From contig JAPPNE010000147.1 of assembly GCA_028818775.1 (NCBI GenBank), positions 1 to 58,508 of the forward strand: DNA of 58,508 bases, read 5' to 3'. This DNA is from Deltaproteobacteria bacterium (GTDB lineage: Bacteria; Desulfobacterota; Binatia; UBA9968; JAJDTQ01). The translations under genes and the position numbers were made by a program. Under the pieces are notes generated by a model. The model was given only the letters and a program-made list of their open reading frames with translations, was not told where the DNA came from and ran no database searches. Positions 53,214-58,508 of this stretch are shown piece after piece (position 1 is the stretch's first letter; each line of letters starts with the position of its first letter).

Positions 53214-54206
53214 ATGGAACGTGACGCGGCGGTTGACTCCATTCGCAACGACAACACCTCCGGCTCCCAGACCATCACCCGGCACGCGGCGGCGCTGGCG
53301 GTGGAGCGCGTCGACGAAGCTTGCCGGCAGCAAGCCGCGGCGCCCCGCGGCACCGCGGGCTCCGGCGAAATCGCGGCGCTGCTGCTGGAGTTGGGAAACG
53401 CGCTGATCGATGCCCATCCGGCGATGGCGCCCCTGTACAATCTCTTCGGCGCCTTGCTGGAATGCGTGCAGGACGGCGACACAGGCGGTGCCGGCACCGC
53501 GGGCCGCGACGATATCCCCGGTAGAGTGCGGCGAGCCGCGGCCGCTTTCGTCGAACGCATGGACGCGCACAACCGGGCCATCGGGCGCCGCTTCGGCGCG
53601 ATCGTCGAGCCGGGTACGGCGATCTTCACCCATTCAGCGAGCTCCACCGTTCGCGCCGCCTTGCTGAGTTGCCGGGATGCCGGACGCCGCTTCACGGTCC
53701 ACTGCACCGAGTCGCGCCCCGTGGGCGAAGGCAGCGCCCTGGCCCGGGAGCTGGCCGGGCGCGGCATCGCGGCGACCCTTTCCACCGACAGCCTCGCGTT
53801 CGCACTGCTGCGGCGGAGCGAACGCGCCATGCTGGTGGTCGGGGCGGACGCCGTCACTCCCCACGGCGTCGTCAACAAGGCCGGCACCCTCGGGCTGGCC
53901 GCGGCGGCCGGGAGTTGGGGCGTCCCGTTCTACGTGCTGGCGGGGAGCGAGAAGTTCCTGCCGTCCGCGTCTCCCGACCGTCACCTGCGGGAACGGCCGC
54001 CCGAGGAGATCCTGGCCGAGATCCCAGAGGGACTGCGGGTAGTCAACCGCTACTTCGACCTCACGCCCCTGGATTGCGTCACCGCGATCATCACCGAGGA
54101 GGGACGGCTGACGGCAGAGGGAGCCATTCGCAAGCTCGCGCAGTGCCGCGTGCATCCCGGCCTGACGGAGGGGAATTCGAACCTTGCGCCTCCGCCTTCT
54201 TGTTGA
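53214..54206 (+). CDS. eIF2B-alpha / ribose-1,5-bisphosphate isomerase-like protein
   Basis: The 330-residue product starts at ATG 53214 after GGGAGG. The IF-2B fold is seen in the C-terminal half: IFTHSASSTVRAALLSC, VHCTESRPVGEGSALAREL, LVVGADAVTPHGVVNKAGT and FYVLAGSEKFLP. Related bacterial and archaeal enzymes isomerise methylthioribose-1-phosphate or ribose-1,5-bisphosphate; others are of unknown role. The N-terminal helical part (to about 130) fits the regulatory-subunit class. The gene is divergent from the TPR gene, and ligA follows 44 bases later. Confidence 0.82.
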   Translation: MERDAAVDSIRNDNTSGSQTITRHAAALAVERVDEACRQQAAAPRGTAGSGEIAALLLELGNALIDAHPAMAPLYNLFGALLECVQDGDTGGAGTAGRDDIPGRVRRAAAAFVERMDAHNRAIGRRFGAIVEPGTAIFTHSASSTVRAALLSCRDAGRRFTVHCTESRPVGEGSALARELAGRGIAATLSTDSLAFALLRRSERAMLVVGADAVTPHGVVNKAGTLGLAAAAGSWGVPFYVLAGSEKFLPSASPDRHLRERPPEEILAEIPEGLRVVNRYFDLTPLDCVTAIITEEGRLTAEGAIRKLAQCRVHPGLTEGNSNLAPPPSC

Positions 54207-54241
54207 CATACAACAAAACAGGAGTCCGTGGCGGGCATTGA

Positions 54242-56515
<2,274 letters not shown>

Positions 56516-56527
<12 letters not shown>

Positions 56528-56587
56528 CAGGCCCCGGGATGATGGAGGGCGGACCCAACATCATCCCGGGGCCTGACCTCCCATCCC
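56516..56587. repeat. Perfect 29-bp inverted repeat
   Basis: Arms 56516-56544 and 56559-56587 are exact reverse complements (core GGAGGTCAGGCCCCGGGATG) around a 14-base loop. It lies downstream of ligA and could act as a terminator stem, though there is no T run. The bases from 56588 to 56724 hold nothing recognised. Confidence 0.85.
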
Positions 56588-56724
56588 TGGCGTGGCGCGT
56601 CACGAAAGTGCTCCTGAATCGGGCTCTTGAATCCGCGAGGCCGATTGGGGCATCGGCTGGGCAGGATGCGCGCAGTACAGGCTATGTCAAAACCCCATCT
56701 GAGAGAGGCAACAACCCCCTGAAA

Positions 56725-56752
56725 CGTCATTCCCGCGGAAGCGGGAATCCAG
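56725..56752. repeat. Intergenic palindromic repeat, full copy
   Basis: Differs from 46434-46461 at one loop base (GGAA for GAAA). Stem ATTCCCGC/GCGGGAAT at 56729-56748. A G-rich tail like that at 1191 follows. It is 34 bases upstream of rsmI. Confidence 0.8.
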
Positions 56753-56786
56753 GGGTGGGGAGGGGGCGAAACGGGCGGGTCGGAAC

Positions 56787-57617
56787 ATGCTTTACGTGGT
56801 TGCAACGCCGATCGGGAATCTTGAGGACATTACGCTGCGGGCGTTGCGGGTGTTGCGGGAGGTGGACTTGATCGCGGCGGAGGATACGCGGCATACGCGC
56901 AAGCTGCTGAGCCGTTACGATATCGCGACGCCGGTGACGAGCTACCACGAGGGGAATGAGCGGACCAAGGCGGGGGTGCTGGCGCGGCGGCTGGAGGCGG
57001 GCGAGGACATCGCGCTGGTGTCGGACGCGGGTACGCCCACCATTTCGGACCCGGGCTATCACCTGATACGGGCGGCGGCGGAAATGGGGGTGGGGGTGAC
57101 ACCGGTGCCGGGGGTGTCGGCGGCCACGGCGGCTTTGAGCGTGTGCGGACTGGCGACGGACCGGTTCGTGTTCCAGGGGTTTTTGCCCGCGCGTCAGGGC
57201 CGGAGGCAGGAGGTGTTGCGACAGCTTGGGGAGGATGACCGTACCTTGGTGCTGTACGAGGCGCCGCACCGGATACGGGAGGCGTTGCGCGACATGTACG
57301 ATGTCTTGGGCGACCGGGCGGCGATGGTGGGCCGGGAACTCACAAAGGTGCATGAGGAGCTGTTGCGCGGGACGCTGTCGGAGCTTGCGGAAAGGTTCGA
57401 TGACGCGGATGTGAAGGGGGAGTTCGTGGTCGTGATCGCGGGGCGGAGCGAGCGGCCGCCGGTGAGCGAGGAGGTGTTGCGGGCGGAAATCGGCAGGTTG
57501 CTCGAAGCGGGAGGATCGGCCAATGAAGTCGCGAAGCTCGTGGCCCGGACCTTCTCGCTGGCCAAGCGCGACGTCTACAAGCGGGTGTTGGAGGTCGCCA
57601 AGCGGCTCCCTCAGTAG
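56787..57617 (+). CDS. rsmI: 16S rRNA (cytidine(1402)-2'-O)-methyltransferase RsmI
   Basis: The 276-residue product has the tetrapyrrole-methylase fold typical of RsmI: LYVVATPIGNLEDITLRAL at the N-terminus, AEDTRHTRKLL, ALVSDAGTPTISDPGYHL, VPGVSAATAALSVCGL and FVFQGFLPAR, then VLYEAPHRI. RsmI methylates the ribose of C1402 in the ribosomal decoding centre. A short C-terminal extension carries a helix-turn-helix-like tail (SANEVAKLVARTFSLAKRD). The stop overlaps the convergent oxygenase gene by seven bases. Confidence 0.96.
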   Translation: MLYVVATPIGNLEDITLRALRVLREVDLIAAEDTRHTRKLLSRYDIATPVTSYHEGNERTKAGVLARRLEAGEDIALVSDAGTPTISDPGYHLIRAAAEMGVGVTPVPGVSAATAALSVCGLATDRFVFQGFLPARQGRRQEVLRQLGEDDRTLVLYEAPHRIREALRDMYDVLGDRAAMVGRELTKVHEELLRGTLSELAERFDDADVKGEFVVVIAGRSERPPVSEEVLRAEIGRLLEAGGSANEVAKLVARTFSLAKRDVYKRVLEVAKRLPQ

Positions 57618-58508
57618 TACTTGGTCTCCAGGTCCACGTCTCCCCAGTTCTCCGCTCCCATCATCATCGCCCAGCGGGCGTAGAATTGACGCAGGCGCTT
57701 GCCGCCGCCGAAGGCGCCGGATTTTTCCTCGTGGCCGAGGTGGGCCTGGATGTTCTGGGGGTAGCGGCGGGCGATGACGCCGCGGGCGGTGCCGGTGCAC
57801 TGTTCCCAGTTGTTCATGTCGTCCTGCTCGAGGTTGCCGCTGGGGCCGAAGGTCTGGGTGAGGTGGCGGCGCATGGCGGTCTTGATCTCGGGGGGCGCGT
57901 CTTTGTCGACGACGCAGTAGGACCAGATCTCGGTCTTCCCGGGGCCCCGGGGGTGCCACACGCGGATCATGTGGCGGATGAAGTTGGGGGAGACGTTGGG
58001 GAAGACGGTGGTGACGAGGCCGGCCTGCCGGGCGAGGTCGGGGCCGATGCGCTGCACGGCTTCGTCGAAGTGGTCGAGGAGGTAGTCGCGGATGATGCCT
58101 CCGGCGACCCGCGTGAAGCCGATGTCGCCGGCATAGGGTCGGGGTTCTTCATTGGTGCGCGGGTAGGACAACTCGTCCACCGGGACCTCGCGCACGGAGA
58201 CGTGGGTGACGGTGTGGTGGCCGTCGTCGCCGAAGAAGTTGTCGGCGGCGTACTTCCAGTTGGCGTTCATGACCCACTTGTGCACGCCGCCGATGATCTC
58301 GGTGCCGCCGGCGCGGCGGTCGAACATGACGCCCAGCTCCTGCTCCTGGCCGCCGAGGTAGTCCAACAGCGGCGGCGCCTTGGGGTCGAAGGTGGCGAAG
58401 ATCAGACCCTTGTGGACGTCGAGTTGAGCCACTTCCACCAAGCCCCACTGCTTCATGTCCAGCTCGTTGCTGTAGATCTCCTTCATGCCCGGCACGCCGA
58501 TGAGCTTG
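57611..58508 (-). CDS. Aromatic ring-hydroxylating dioxygenase alpha-subunit, C-terminal part
   Basis: The open frame reaches the window edge, so the N-terminal Rieske domain is outside; about 298 residues are seen. The catalytic domain shows NWKYAADNFFGDDGHHTVTH, the usual block with the bridging Asp and the two iron-binding His residues. The third ligand Asp is probably in LEQDDMNNWEQCTGT. PNVSPNFIRHMIRVWHPRGP also matches the family. These enzymes dihydroxylate or demethylate aromatic rings using electrons from a reductase. An internal ATG at 58495 is not the true start. Confidence 0.88.
   Translation of the reverse strand, partial: KLIGVPGMKEIYSNELDMKQWGLVEVAQLDVHKGLIFATFDPKAPPLLDYLGGQEQELGVMFDRRAGGTEIIGGVHKWVMNANWKYAADNFFGDDGHHTVTHVSVREVPVDELSYPRTNEEPRPYAGDIGFTRVAGGIIRDYLLDHFDEAVQRIGPDLARQAGLVTTVFPNVSPNFIRHMIRVWHPRGPGKTEIWSYCVVDKDAPPEIKTAMRRHLTQTFGPSGNLEQDDMNNWEQCTGTARGVIARRYPQNIQAHLGHEEKSGAFGGGKRLRQFYARWAMMMGAENWGDVDLETKYY

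Overview
The window is high-GC bacterial DNA from an uncultured organism. Gene content (HolA, Der/Era, DprA, TrmFO, GreA, LigA and RsmI, outer-membrane lipoproteins, TrmFO-type tRNA methylation, Yej/Opp transporters) fits a Gram-negative lineage of the Desulfobacterota/Tectomicrobia/Binatota kind. That placement is inferred from gene style only and is weak. One stretch (56293-56527) with long G/C homopolymers looks like assembly artefact, which suggests a metagenome contig.

Layout: 1-3.5 kb, minus strand: a partial CoxS-type [2Fe-2S] hydroxylase subunit, three small hypotheticals and holA. 3.6-8.9 kb, plus strand: an FAH-family hydrolase, thiS-thiG-thiE, an isochorismatase-like amidase, an SDR, tRNA-Thr(CGT) and a HAD dehalogenase. 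8.9-15 kb, minus: era-der-dprA-trmFO and an orphan ABC ATPase, with topA absent from its usual place. 15-19.1 kb, minus: a zinc-uptake operon (two overlapping small ORFs, znuC, znuB, His-rich znuA, a decayed flavoprotein, DUF1826) behind a promoter that contains a 10-4-10 palindrome. 19.2-30.2 kb, minus: greA, then a MoxR/DUF58/von Willebrand operon ending in a 1,466-residue protein with three VWA domains. 30.3-32.3 kb: an oppD-oppF pair without permeases.

32.5-37.6 kb is an accessory, decaying zone: an alginate-lyase-like protein, the tail of a tyrosine recombinase, an SRPBCC protein, a frameshifted autotransporter barrel, an orphan HigA, a frameshifted DUF4143 ATPase and a ParDE pair lying between two 33-bp direct repeats.

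37.7-44.4 kb is a tightly coupled seven-gene plus-strand operon: a small protein, DUF6754, three more membrane proteins, a GlmL-type ASKHA ATPase and a barrel/KOW-like protein. No glutamate mutase is nearby. This is the best candidate for an undescribed system: a membrane assembly served by an actin-fold ATPase.

44.5-50.5 kb is a yejA-yejB-yejEF peptide importer in which permease YejE and the double ATPase YejF are one polypeptide. A perfect 42-bp inverted repeat separates yejB from yejEF. 50.5-58.5 kb holds a LolB-like lipoprotein and a TPR lipoprotein (minus), an eIF2B-alpha-like protein, ligA and rsmI (plus), and a partial Rieske-type dioxygenase large subunit (minus). A small palindromic repeat family occurs at 1191, 46434 and 56725.
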